DNA of 64,000 bases, taken from the NCBI GenBank assembly GCA_964451415.1, contig CAYVHU010000003.1, positions 1 through 64,000 on the forward strand, written 5' to 3'. Below the pieces are notes generated by a model that was given only the letters and a program-made list of their open reading frames with translations, was not told the origin of the DNA and searched no databases. Source of the DNA: CAYVHU01 sp964451415 (GTDB lineage Bacteria; Pseudomonadota; Alphaproteobacteria; Rhodospirillales; Magnetovibrionaceae). This document shows, piece by piece, positions 7,783-17,095 of this stretch. Position 1 is the stretch's first letter, and the number at the start of each line of letters is the position of its first letter. Made by a program: the position numbers and the translations under genes.

Positions 7783-10438
7783 TCAAAGTCCGCCTGGGCA
7801 GGCAGAGGCGACGGCGGCGGCAGAAGACGCTGGCGGGCTTGGCGCCTCGCCGCCTGAAATTTCGCGTCCGGGGCTTCGGACGGAAAAGTCCAAGGTACCC
7901 CCTCCCCTCGAAGAGGGTCCGCCCGCCGCCCTTTTTCGTCCCAAACGTGCTGCGGGCGCACCGCTACTCGCCCTTTTGGCCGTGTTGTTTGTCGCCTTGG
8001 GTGTGGCGTGGCGTTTGGCTTTGCTGCCCGCATTGCCGTTGGCCGTTCCCGCTGATATTCCCGTTTATGCGGCGTGGAGTGCGGGTGCCCTGTTTCTTCT
8101 TGCGGCAGCGTGGATAGGGGGGCAGCGCGCACGCGTCGACGACGAAGCTTTGCTTGTGCACATGGCGGCAGGCGAAGACGGCGATGCTTTGATGGTGAGT
8201 GACGCACAAGGGCGCGTTCTGTACGCCAACCGGGCGTTTCGCGTGTTGTTCAAAAGCACATCGGGCCTGATCGTTCCGACGCTTTTTCGTTTCGCCGCGT
8301 CAGATGACGAGGCCTCTCCCCGCGCCGTGAAACGCATTCTCGATGCGGCGGCAGGGGGGGCGCGCGATCATGAGGAACTGGCGTTTTCGTTGCCGCGTAG
8401 CGCATTGTCCGGGGGGACGGTGACGTGGTATCGCTTATGCGCATTCCCGATGGCCGGCGCGCTGGTAGGATGGCGGGCTGAGGACGTGAGCGCACGGCGC
8501 GAACTTGAGGCGGTGCGCCGACGCGAAGAATTCTTGTTGTCCGACCTTCTCGACAATCTGCCTGTGGGTTTTTTTTCCGTCGACGGTGCGGGACGCCTCG
8601 TTTACGCCAACGAAACGCTCTGCGCCTGGCTGGGGGTGACGTTGCACGATATTCGCGAACGGGGCTTGGGGTTTGCGGACTTTGTCGTTGAAAGCGGGCG
8701 CACCTACGGCGACGATGACGGCTCTGGCGGTCAAGTTATCTTGCAACCCGTTGACGCTGAGACGTTTTCCGCTTTATTGCTGCAAACAGGCCGGGAAAAC
8801 GATGACGGCGAGTTGCTTTATACGCGTTCCGTCGTGGTGCGTGATCTGGTGCGCAAGCCCGCCGGCGCAGAGGGGCCCACTCCGCCGGTGGAAGCCGACG
8901 ATGCCCAGGCTCTGGCACGCCATCTGTATTGGCTGTTCAATGAGGCGCCGGTGGCCATCGTGCTGTTGGATTTGCAAGCCAACATTGCCGATTGCAATGG
9001 GGCGTTTCTGAAAATGCTGGGTCTGCACAAGGATGACGTGCTGGGGCATCACTTTATCGAACGTCTGGCCAAGGAAGATCGGGGCGATGTCAACGCCCAG
9101 CTTTCCAAAGTCGTCATGGGCATTCTACGTGCCGCGCATCTGGAAGCGCGTCTGCCGGCCTCGGGCGGACGTGAGGTTACGGCATCGCTGTATGCCTCGC
9201 GCATGGAAGACGCCTACGGTGAGGTCACGGGATTGATCGTGCACTTCATCGACACCACCGAACAAAAGCACCTTGAGGTGCAGTTTGCCCAATCCCAAAA
9301 AATGCATTCCATCGGTCAGCTTGCGGGCGGCATTGCGCACGACTTCAACAACCTGCTGACGGCGATGATCGGCTTTTGCGATCTGTTGCTGGCGCGTCAC
9401 GGACCGGGTGACCCGTCCTTTGGCGATATCGATCAAATCCGCCAAAATGCGGTGCGCGCCACGGCTTTGGTCCGTCAGTTATTGGCCTTTTCGCGCAAGC
9501 AGACGTTGAGCCCGCAAAAAGTCGATGTGAAGGAAAAATTGTTCGATTTGCTGGAGGTGCTGGGCCGGCTTCTGGGGGCCACCATCGAACTGGACATCGA
9601 GCACGAACGCGATGTTTGGTCGGTGCGCGTGGATCCGGTGCAATTCGATCAGGTGATTCTAAATCTGGCGGTCAATGCGCGCGACGCCATGCCCGGCGGC
9701 GGCACGCTTACGATCCGCACGTCGAATTTGACCCTGGGGTCTCCGACCCAGCGCGGTATGGCTTTCGCGCCGGCGGGCGAGTATGTCGTTGTTGAGGTGA
9801 TCGATACCGGCGAAGGTATCCGCAAGGAAGACTTGAACCGTATTTTTGAACCTTTCTTTACCACCAAGGACGTTGGCGATGGCACGGGGCTGGGCCTTAG
9901 CACCGTTTACGGCATCGTGCATCAAACGGGAGGGCATGTTCTGGTCGATAGTGCGCCCGGTGAAGGCACGACGTTCACCGTTTGCCTGCCACGCGATCAA
10001 GAAACGTCGCAAACGCCTGCCGCTGAACACCGCCCCGGCAAGGATGCCCAGACCCCGGAGGGTGACCTGACGGGGGTGGGTACGATCTTGCTGGTGGAGG
10101 ACGAGGACGCCGTGCGTATGTTCGGCGCGCGCGCCCTCTCCAACAAGGGCTATACGGTGCTGGAAGCCGCCAATGCCGAAGAAGCGTTGGAGGTCATCAA
10201 CGCGACCGAACGCAAGATCGACCTGATCGTTACCGATGTCATGATGCCCGGCATGGACGGCCATACATTAGTACAGTTCGTGCGACAGGAAATGCCGGAC
10301 ATGAAGGTTATTTTCATCTCCGGTTATGCGGAAAATGTTATTTCCGGTGGGATTCAGGCCGCCGGAGACGACGCTTTTCTGCCCAAACCGTTCTCGCTGA
10401 AGGAGCTTGCGGCGAAGGTCAAGTCGGTACTGACGTGA
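7757..10438 (+). CDS. cckA: Cell-cycle hybrid histidine kinase CckA
   Basis: 893 residues. Two membrane helices lie at about 70-115, followed by PAS-like sensor regions, a histidine kinase domain with the phosphoacceptor in GGIAHDFNN (His528), an ATPase domain (DTGEGIRKEDLNRIFEPFF, GLGLSTVYG) and a C-terminal receiver with Asp827 in VTDVMMPGMDG. In alphaproteobacteria CckA passes phosphate through ChpT to CtrA and so controls the cell cycle and, in many species, motility. The GTG start lies inside the end of flhB (26-bp overlap), tying it to the flagellar operon. Domain order and length fit CckA well. Confidence 0.93.
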   Translation: MARRTQLIDQSPPGQAEATAAAEDAGGLGASPPEISRPGLRTEKSKVPPPLEEGPPAALFRPKRAAGAPLLALLAVLFVALGVAWRLALLPALPLAVPADIPVYAAWSAGALFLLAAAWIGGQRARVDDEALLVHMAAGEDGDALMVSDAQGRVLYANRAFRVLFKSTSGLIVPTLFRFAASDDEASPRAVKRILDAAAGGARDHEELAFSLPRSALSGGTVTWYRLCAFPMAGALVGWRAEDVSARRELEAVRRREEFLLSDLLDNLPVGFFSVDGAGRLVYANETLCAWLGVTLHDIRERGLGFADFVVESGRTYGDDDGSGGQVILQPVDAETFSALLLQTGRENDDGELLYTRSVVVRDLVRKPAGAEGPTPPVEADDAQALARHLYWLFNEAPVAIVLLDLQANIADCNGAFLKMLGLHKDDVLGHHFIERLAKEDRGDVNAQLSKVVMGILRAAHLEARLPASGGREVTASLYASRMEDAYGEVTGLIVHFIDTTEQKHLEVQFAQSQKMHSIGQLAGGIAHDFNNLLTAMIGFCDLLLARHGPGDPSFGDIDQIRQNAVRATALVRQLLAFSRKQTLSPQKVDVKEKLFDLLEVLGRLLGATIELDIEHERDVWSVRVDPVQFDQVILNLAVNARDAMPGGGTLTIRTSNLTLGSPTQRGMAFAPAGEYVVVEVIDTGEGIRKEDLNRIFEPFFTTKDVGDGTGLGLSTVYGIVHQTGGHVLVDSAPGEGTTFTVCLPRDQETSQTPAAEHRPGKDAQTPEGDLTGVGTILLVEDEDAVRMFGARALSNKGYTVLEAANAEEALEVINATERKIDLIVTDVMMPGMDGHTLVQFVRQEMPDMKVIFISGYAENVISGGIQAAGDDAFLPKPFSLKELAAKVKSVLT

Positions 10439-10529
10439 TAGCAATGCCCGTCGATTCCATAATGGGCAAATCGATTCCACCGTGCTGAATTTAGCCTTGG
10501 TCGTCGTTGGACAACCTTTGTTTTAGTGT

Positions 10530-10544
10530 GTACAAAAACAGAAC
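10530..10544. promoter_or_regulatory. Candidate LexA (SOS) box 1 upstream of recA
   Basis: The sequence GTAC-N7-GAAC differs by one base from the alphaproteobacterial SOS motif GAAC-N7-GAAC (reverse complement GTTC-N7-GTTC). It lies about 125 bp before the recA start. Candidate only; binding is inferred from the motif and the downstream gene. Confidence 0.4.
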
Positions 10545-10598
10545 ATGAGCAAATAGATTGTTTAAAATCAAATGCTTGTAGAAGAGGCTTGCGAAAGA

Positions 10599-10613
10599 GA
10601 ACAAAGCATGTAC
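10599..10613. promoter_or_regulatory. Candidate LexA (SOS) box 2 upstream of recA
   Basis: GAAC-N7-GTAC, again one base from GAAC-N7-GAAC, 55 bp before the recA start and so in a good place to block transcription. It is the better placed of the two recA sites. Confidence 0.5.
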
Positions 10614-10667
10614 ATTCAACGCTGCATTGAACAACGCCAACAGCTATGAAAGATTGGAGCCCACGAC

Positions 10668-11759
10668 ATGACACAATCCGCATTACGCTTGGTGGAGAAA
10701 GACGCCGTGGATAAGACCAAGGCTCTCGAGGCCGCGTTGAGCCAGATCGAACGCGCCTTTGGCAAGGGCTCCGTGATGAAACTCGGCCAACGAGAAACGG
10801 TTGAGGCCGATGTGATTTCAACCGGATCGTTGGGACTCGATATCGGTCTTGGTATCGGGGGGTTGCCGCGTGGTCGAGTGGTCGAGATTTATGGCCCGGA
10901 AAGTTCTGGCAAGACCACATTGGCGCTGCATGTGGTGGCGGAGGCCCAAAAAACAGGGGGGACTTGCGCCTTTGTTGATGCAGAGCATGCGCTGGATCCG
11001 ATCTATGCCACGAAACTGGGCGTCGATATTGATGAATTACTGATTTCTCAGCCCGACGGTGGTGAACAGGCGCTGGAAATCACAGATACCCTGGTGCGCT
11101 CCGGTGCGGTGGATGTGCTGGTGATTGACTCCGTCGCCGCCCTGGTGCCCCGCGCGGAATTGGAAGGCGAAATGGGTGACACCCACGTTGGCCTTCAGGC
11201 ACGGCTTATGAGCCAGGCGCTACGCAAGCTGACCGCCTCGGTGGCGCGTTCCAACACGCTGGTGATTTTTATCAACCAGATACGCATGAAAATCGGCGTG
11301 ATGTTCGGCAATCCCGAAACCACTCCCGGAGGCAACGCGCTGAAGTTTTATTCTTCGGTGCGCCTGGAAATACGGCGTATTGGTGCGATCAAGGACCACG
11401 ACGACATGGTTGGCAATCAAACCCGCGTCAAAGTCGTAAAAAACAAAATGGCTCCCCCGTTCAAGATGGTTGAATTTGACATCATGTATGGCGAGGGGGT
11501 GTCGAAGATGGGGGAATTGATTGACCTCGGCATCAAGGCGGAATTGGTTGAGAAGTCCGGCTCATGGTTTTCTTACAATTCCACGCGTATCGGCCAGGGC
11601 CGCGAGAACGCCAAACAGTTTCTGCGCGATCATCCCGACATGGCCTCCGAAATCGAAACCAAGATTCGCACCAACGCGGGACTGATCGGCGATGAGAAGT
11701 TGAGCGACGCCGTGAACGTCAAGACGAAACCTGGTAAAAAACCTGGTCATGCGAAATAG
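10668..11759 (+). CDS. recA: Recombinase RecA
   Basis: 363 residues. It contains the Walker A motif GPESSGKTT, the conserved EHALDPIYA segment, VIDSVAALVPRAE with Walker B, and the DNA-binding loop region INQIRMKIGVMFGNPETTPGG. RecA forms filaments on single-stranded DNA for homologous recombination and triggers LexA self-cleavage. The 228-bp upstream region holds two near-consensus SOS boxes. Order cckA-recA-alaS on one strand. A full-length, normal recA. Confidence 0.98.
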   Translation: MTQSALRLVEKDAVDKTKALEAALSQIERAFGKGSVMKLGQRETVEADVISTGSLGLDIGLGIGGLPRGRVVEIYGPESSGKTTLALHVVAEAQKTGGTCAFVDAEHALDPIYATKLGVDIDELLISQPDGGEQALEITDTLVRSGAVDVLVIDSVAALVPRAELEGEMGDTHVGLQARLMSQALRKLTASVARSNTLVIFINQIRMKIGVMFGNPETTPGGNALKFYSSVRLEIRRIGAIKDHDDMVGNQTRVKVVKNKMAPPFKMVEFDIMYGEGVSKMGELIDLGIKAELVEKSGSWFSYNSTRIGQGRENAKQFLRDHPDMASEIETKIRTNAGLIGDEKLSDAVNVKTKPGKKPGHAK

Positions 11760-11884
11760 CGTCTTCTTCGCCCCCGGCATTGTCTCGTTCCTGCTGGCCG
11801 GTGGACAGCTCTGCATGCAAGCTGTAAAAAGCAAGGCTCCGCGCTGGAGCGGACTGTTTTTGAAACAAGTCTGGTAGAGCCGAC

Positions 11885-14536
11885 ATGCAGACCGCCAACG
11901 ATATCCGCAAGGTGTTTCTCGATTTCTTCGCTAAAAATGGCCACAAGGTGGTGCAATCCAGCCCCCTGGTGCCGCACAATGACCCGAGCCTGATGTTCAC
12001 CAACGCGGGCATGGTGCAATTCAAGAACGTTTTCACCGGTCTGGAAACGCGTGATTACAGTCGTGCGGTGAGTGCCCAGAAATGTGTGCGCGCGGGCGGT
12101 AAGCACAATGACTTGGAAAATGTCGGGCGTACGGCGCGCCACCATACTTTCTTTGAAATGCTCGGCAATTTCTCGTTCGGTGATTATTTCAAGGACGACG
12201 CCATCGATTTTTCGTGGAAGCTGCTCACACGTGAATACGGTATTGATCCCGCGCGCCTGCTGGTCACAGTTTACCATGATGATGACGAGGCCTTCGATTT
12301 GTGGAAGAAGGTTTCGGGTCTGCCCGATGAGCGCTTGATCCGCATCGCCACGTCGGACAATTTTTGGTCCATGGGTGAAACGGGGCCGTGCGGGCCGTGC
12401 TCGGAAATTTTTTACGATCATGGAGAGACCATCGAGGGGGGGCCGCCGGGCTCGTCTAACGAGGACGCCGATCGCTTCGTTGAAATCTGGAACTTGGTGT
12501 TCATGCAGTACGAGCAACACGCCGACGGCGTCCGCGTTGATCTGCCCAAGCCCTCCATTGATACGGGCATGGGGCTTGAACGCATTGCAGCCGTTCTGCA
12601 AGGGACCCACGATAATTATGATATCGATTTGATGCGCGCCTTGATTCTCGCCTCGGCCGAAGCGAGCGGCACCGACCCGGATGGCGAGCACAAAATTTCA
12701 CACCGCATCATCGCCGATCATTTGCGGGCCAGTGCATTCTTGATTGCCGACGGCGTTTTGCCCTCCAACGAAGGGCGCGGTTATGTTTTACGTCGTATTA
12801 TGCGGCGCGCCATGCGTCATGCGCACATGATCGGGGCCAGCGAACCGCTGGTTTACAAATTGTTTTCCGCCTTGCAAGCGAAGATGGGGGGCGCGTATCC
12901 GGAATTGAATCGCGCCGAGGCCTTGATCGTTGAGACTTTGAAATTAGAGGAAACACGCTTCATCAAGACCCTCGACCGGGGTTTGAAATTGTTGGATGAG
13001 GAAACGGCGGGAATGGTCGCGGGAGCGCGTCTTGATGGGGAAACGGCATTCAAGCTTTACGATACCTACGGGTTTCCGCTGGATTTGACCCAGGAAGCGT
13101 TGAAAACCAAAGGAATAGATGTGGACGAAGACGGCTTCAACACCGCCATGTCGCGTCAGAAGGTCATGGCGCGGGCCAGTTGGACGGGGTCCGGCGAGGC
13201 CGCCACGGACGATCTGTGGTTTGATATTCGCGATGGTGTCGGGGTTACGGATTTCCTGGGTTACAACGTTGAAAGTGCGAAGGCGAATGTGACGGCCATC
13301 ATCAAGGACGGCGTACGGGTCGAGCATGCACACAAGGGCGATGAGGTGATGATCGTCGTCAACCAGACACCGTTTTATGGTGAGTCCGGCGGTCAGGCGG
13401 GCGATGTCGGCACCATCACAGGGGATGGCCTTGTGATCGGTGTGAGCAATACGCAAAAGAAGCTCGGCGCCGTGCATGTTCATGTCGCCAAGGTGGTTGA
13501 AGGAACTCTTTCTCTTGGTGATGAAGTAACGCTGAGCGTCGATCATGAACGCCGTTCGGCGCTGCGCGCCAATCATTCTGCGACCCACCTTTTACACGCG
13601 GCGTTGCGCCGCGAATTGGGGGCGCATGTGACGCAGAAAGGTTCGATGGTGTCCGCGCAGCGATTGCGCTTCGATATTTCCCATCCCAAGGCCGTCGCCG
13701 CCGGGGAACTGGCCCGGGCGGAACTCATGGTCAACGCCCAGGTGCGCGCCAATACGGAAGTCGTCACCCGCCTGATGGCCCCGGATGACGCGGTCGAGAC
13801 CGGCGCGATGGCGTTGTTTGGTGAAAAATACGGCGATGAAGTGCGCGTGGTGTCCATGGGGAAGGAAACCTGTGATGGTAAGGAGAAGGATTTCTCGGTC
13901 GAGCTGTGTGGCGGTACGCACGTTTCACGTTGCGGCGACATTGGCCTGCTCAAGATCGTCTCCGAAGGTGCGGTAGCGTCTGGCGTGCGCCGTATCGAGG
14001 CGCTGACGGGGGCCGCCGCCGTAGCCTATCTGGAAGCTCAAGAAACGGCCCTGCACGAGACGGCTGCGATTCTTAAATCCGCACCGGTCGATGTTCCGGC
14101 GCGGGTTCGCCAACTTGTGGAGGAACGCAAGGCCCAAGAGCGCGAAATTCAGGATCTACGTAAAAAACTGGCTTCCGGCGGTCCCGACGGCGCTCCTGAG
14201 ACGAAGGATGTGAACGGCATTCGCCTTGCGACAAAACTTCTCGATGACATTCCGGGCAAAGCCTTGAAAAGCCTGGCCGACGACATGAAAACCCACATCA
14301 AGTCAGGCGTGGTGGCTCTGGTATCGGTATCCGGTGGCAAGGCATCGCTGGTGGTGGGGGTCACCGACGATCTGGGTGATCGTATCAACGCCGTCGATCT
14401 GGTGCGCGTGGGCGCAGGCGCGGTGGGTGGGAAAGGTGGTGGTGGGCGTTCCGACATGGCGCAAGCCGGCGGCCCGGATGGAACGCAAGCGCAGGCGGCT
14501 TTGGATGCCATTGAGCAGGCCTTGCGAGCAATGTAA
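11885..14536 (+). CDS. alaS: Alanine-tRNA ligase
   Basis: 883 residues, normal length. The class II catalytic core starts with FLDFFAKNGHKVVQSSPLVP. The editing domain contains the zinc motif HSATHLLHAAL and, further on, CGGTHV, and the C-terminal region ends with the Gly-rich GGKGGGGRSDMAQAGG of the C-Ala/DHHA1 domain. It charges tRNA-Ala and hydrolyses Ser/Gly-tRNA-Ala. It lies 125 bp after recA, an arrangement common in bacteria. Confidence 0.98.
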   Translation: MQTANDIRKVFLDFFAKNGHKVVQSSPLVPHNDPSLMFTNAGMVQFKNVFTGLETRDYSRAVSAQKCVRAGGKHNDLENVGRTARHHTFFEMLGNFSFGDYFKDDAIDFSWKLLTREYGIDPARLLVTVYHDDDEAFDLWKKVSGLPDERLIRIATSDNFWSMGETGPCGPCSEIFYDHGETIEGGPPGSSNEDADRFVEIWNLVFMQYEQHADGVRVDLPKPSIDTGMGLERIAAVLQGTHDNYDIDLMRALILASAEASGTDPDGEHKISHRIIADHLRASAFLIADGVLPSNEGRGYVLRRIMRRAMRHAHMIGASEPLVYKLFSALQAKMGGAYPELNRAEALIVETLKLEETRFIKTLDRGLKLLDEETAGMVAGARLDGETAFKLYDTYGFPLDLTQEALKTKGIDVDEDGFNTAMSRQKVMARASWTGSGEAATDDLWFDIRDGVGVTDFLGYNVESAKANVTAIIKDGVRVEHAHKGDEVMIVVNQTPFYGESGGQAGDVGTITGDGLVIGVSNTQKKLGAVHVHVAKVVEGTLSLGDEVTLSVDHERRSALRANHSATHLLHAALRRELGAHVTQKGSMVSAQRLRFDISHPKAVAAGELARAELMVNAQVRANTEVVTRLMAPDDAVETGAMALFGEKYGDEVRVVSMGKETCDGKEKDFSVELCGGTHVSRCGDIGLLKIVSEGAVASGVRRIEALTGAAAVAYLEAQETALHETAAILKSAPVDVPARVRQLVEERKAQEREIQDLRKKLASGGPDGAPETKDVNGIRLATKLLDDIPGKALKSLADDMKTHIKSGVVALVSVSGGKASLVVGVTDDLGDRINAVDLVRVGAGAVGGKGGGGRSDMAQAGGPDGTQAQAALDAIEQALRAM

Positions 14537-14563
14537 ATCCGATCTCTGATAAGGAATGATGTC

Positions 14564-15802
14564 ATGAGCGTTCAGTCCTTCGCCGATACTGTGCGCTCAA
14601 TGACGCTACGATGGCGACGCCCGGACGTTTTATTGATTCTGCTGACGATTATTCTGGTGATCGGCTTCAACGTCTGGCTGGCCTTGATCAACAATTTTGC
14701 TGTCCAACGCGTCGCTTTCACGGGCGTGGAAATCGGCACTTTGCAAAGTCTGCGGGAAATCCCCGGTTTTCTGGCGTTCACCCTCGTTTACGTCCTGCTG
14801 GTCATCACCGAACACCGTCTGGCTTTGTTGTCGTTGGTGTTGTTGGGAATCGGCACGGGCATATCGGGTTTGTTTCCGACCCCATGGGGCCTTTATCTCA
14901 CCACCATTTTGATGTCCGTGGGATTCCATTATTTCGAAACTTTACGGCAATCTCTGGCCCTGCAATGGGTGGACAAAAAACACGCACCATTGGTGATGGG
15001 GCGGATGGCGTCGGTAGCGGCGATCACAGGGGTGAGCACTTATGGCGTGATTTGGCTGTTGTTGGATTTTTTCGCCCTCGACATGGTGTGGATCTATGCC
15101 CTGGGCGGGATCATTACCGTGGTGTTGACGCTTTTGTGCTGGCTGGCCTTTCCGCATTATACCGAAAGGGTGGTCCAACATAAGAAGATCATCTTGCGCA
15201 AGCGCTATTGGCTCTATTACGCAATGACCTTTCTGTGGGGGGGGCGACGGCAGATTTTTGTCGTGTTTGCGGGCTTCTTGATGGTTGAGAAGTTCGGTTT
15301 CACGGTCGTGGACATGAGCAAGATGTTTCTGGCTTCAAATGTGATCACATGGCTCGTTGCGCCGCGCTTGGGCAGAATGATCAACCATTTTGGTGAACGC
15401 ACGATTCTGGTGGCGGAATATCTCGGACTGTTTTTTATTTTCGTGGCGTATGCCTTTGTCAGCGCGGCCTGGCTGGGGGTTGCGCTGTATATCCTCGATC
15501 ACATCTTTTTTTCCATGTCGTTCGCCATCAAAACCTATTTTCAGAAAATTGCGGATGAGGCGGATATCGCCTCGAATTCTGCCGCAACCTTCACCATCAA
15601 CCATATTATGGCGGTGGGGATTCCGGTGACGTTCGGTTACGTCTGGATCACCGGTTCCATGTGGGTCTTTCTCGCCGGCGCCGCGATGGCTTTGGGTTCG
15701 TTGGGTTTTGCGCTTTTAATACCACGCGATCCCAAGCCTGGTAACGAGAACCTATTTGCGCAACGCCGCGCGCTCGCCGCTGCCACGGACCCGTCAGAAT
15801 GA
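14564..15802 (+). CDS. Major facilitator superfamily transporter
   Basis: 412 residues with 12 predicted membrane helices from about residue 20 to 395 and a short cytoplasmic tail. A central basic loop (HYTERVVQHKKIILRKRYW) separates the two six-helix halves. No substrate-specific motif is recognised. It starts 28 bp after alaS on the same strand and may be co-transcribed. Its 3' end converges on the amino-acid binding protein gene. Confidence 0.8.
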   Translation: MSVQSFADTVRSMTLRWRRPDVLLILLTIILVIGFNVWLALINNFAVQRVAFTGVEIGTLQSLREIPGFLAFTLVYVLLVITEHRLALLSLVLLGIGTGISGLFPTPWGLYLTTILMSVGFHYFETLRQSLALQWVDKKHAPLVMGRMASVAAITGVSTYGVIWLLLDFFALDMVWIYALGGIITVVLTLLCWLAFPHYTERVVQHKKIILRKRYWLYYAMTFLWGGRRQIFVVFAGFLMVEKFGFTVVDMSKMFLASNVITWLVAPRLGRMINHFGERTILVAEYLGLFFIFVAYAFVSAAWLGVALYILDHIFFSMSFAIKTYFQKIADEADIASNSAATFTINHIMAVGIPVTFGYVWITGSMWVFLAGAAMALGSLGFALLIPRDPKPGNENLFAQRRALAAATDPSE

Positions 15803-15812
15803 TTTTTCCATC

Positions 15813-16874
15813 TCAACGAAAGGGGGGAGAATACATCAACCCACCGTTCTTCCACAGACGGTTCAGGCCGCGGCTTAGTTTGTAAGGCGTGTCGGGGCCT
15901 AAGTTGCGGTTGAAAATTTCCCCGTAGTTTCCGACGGCCTTGACGATGCGGTATGCCCAACGGTCATCCAGGCCCAGGGGTTTGCCCACGCCTGGTGTGG
16001 AGCCGAGAAAGTGTTTTTGGTTCAAGTTTCCGTTGCGCCGTAGAAAATCGACGTTTTTTGACGTAATTCCCAATTCTTCCGCTTCGATGGTGGCAAAGAC
16101 GATCCAGCGCACGATGCCGAACCAGCGGTCGTCGCCGTTGCGCACGGCGATGCTGAGGGGTTCCTTGGAGACGATGTCGTCGAGGATCATGTATTTGTCG
16201 GGCTGCAGGGTATCTGACAATGTTCCGAATTCCGCAAGAAACGACCGGTCACCGGAATAAATCTGGCAGCGCCCGGTAAAGAACGCGTAACGGGCTTCTT
16301 CGAAGGCGTTGAATCCCATGACCGTGAGGGGCAGTTTTTTCTCACGAATGAGGTTTTCCAGGTTTGTTTTTGTCGTGGTGTTGGTTTCGACGCATACGGT
16401 TGCGTTTTTGTTTTGGGATATCAGGTCCGACAGGCGCTTGATGCCCAGGGATTTGTGGGCGACAAAGCCCTGACCGTCATAAAACGTAATGGCGGCGAAA
16501 TGGACTCCCAGCGTCATGTCGCGTGTCAGTGTCCAGGTCGTCGAACGGATCAGCACGTCCACAGCCCCTTGTTGGAGGGCGTCAAAACGGGTGCTGGGCA
16601 CCAGATGAACGTATTTGATCTTCGCTGCGTCTTTGAGCGTTGCCGCGGCAATGGCGCGGCAGAAATCCCGGTCAAATCCGGCGATGGTGCCGGGTTGGTT
16701 ATAATCGCGCGGCGTGTTGAGGCGCCCCGCGGTGCTGCACGACAGGAAACCGCGCGCCTTGATCGCATCGAAGGTTGATTTTGCGAAGGCGTCGCGAATG
16801 GACAGCGCGAACAGCGAAATGACGCTTAACGCGATTAGTAAAATATGAGTGGATAGACGATATCGCGATTCCAT
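15813..16874 (-). CDS. Amino-acid ABC transporter substrate-binding protein, AapJ-like (orphan)
   Basis: 353 residues with a signal peptide (hydrophobic 9-25, cleavage likely after DAFA near residue 31). The mature part shows the AapJ/BztA pattern: FDAIKARGFLSCSTAG, then FDRDFCRAIAAATL, FDALQQGAVDVLIRSTTWT and, near the end, LGLDDRWAYRIVKAVGNYGEIFNRNLG. Proteins of this family bind L-amino acids in the periplasm for import. No permease or ATPase gene lies nearby. Instead it is divergent from a sensor kinase gene, so a sensing role or use of permeases encoded elsewhere is possible. Confidence 0.85.
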   Translation of the reverse strand: MESRYRLSTHILLIALSVISLFALSIRDAFAKSTFDAIKARGFLSCSTAGRLNTPRDYNQPGTIAGFDRDFCRAIAAATLKDAAKIKYVHLVPSTRFDALQQGAVDVLIRSTTWTLTRDMTLGVHFAAITFYDGQGFVAHKSLGIKRLSDLISQNKNATVCVETNTTTKTNLENLIREKKLPLTVMGFNAFEEARYAFFTGRCQIYSGDRSFLAEFGTLSDTLQPDKYMILDDIVSKEPLSIAVRNGDDRWFGIVRWIVFATIEAEELGITSKNVDFLRRNGNLNQKHFLGSTPGVGKPLGLDDRWAYRIVKAVGNYGEIFNRNLGPDTPYKLSRGLNRLWKNGGLMYSPPFR

Positions 16875-17095
16875 AATGATTCCTTCTTGAGCATTTCCGG
16901 CGCTCCTAAATATGTATTCATAGTACGCTTAAGTCGGCACGTCATGCCACAACGCAGCGTTGTGCGTCTAAAATTAATCCGTAAGCTTTAATATGCAAAC
17001 GGCTACAGTGTTGACGCCATTTCTGGACATAATTACTACCTTTCTGTTTAACTCATGTCCGTTGCGACGCCGGGCGTACAATTTTAAGGAGCACC

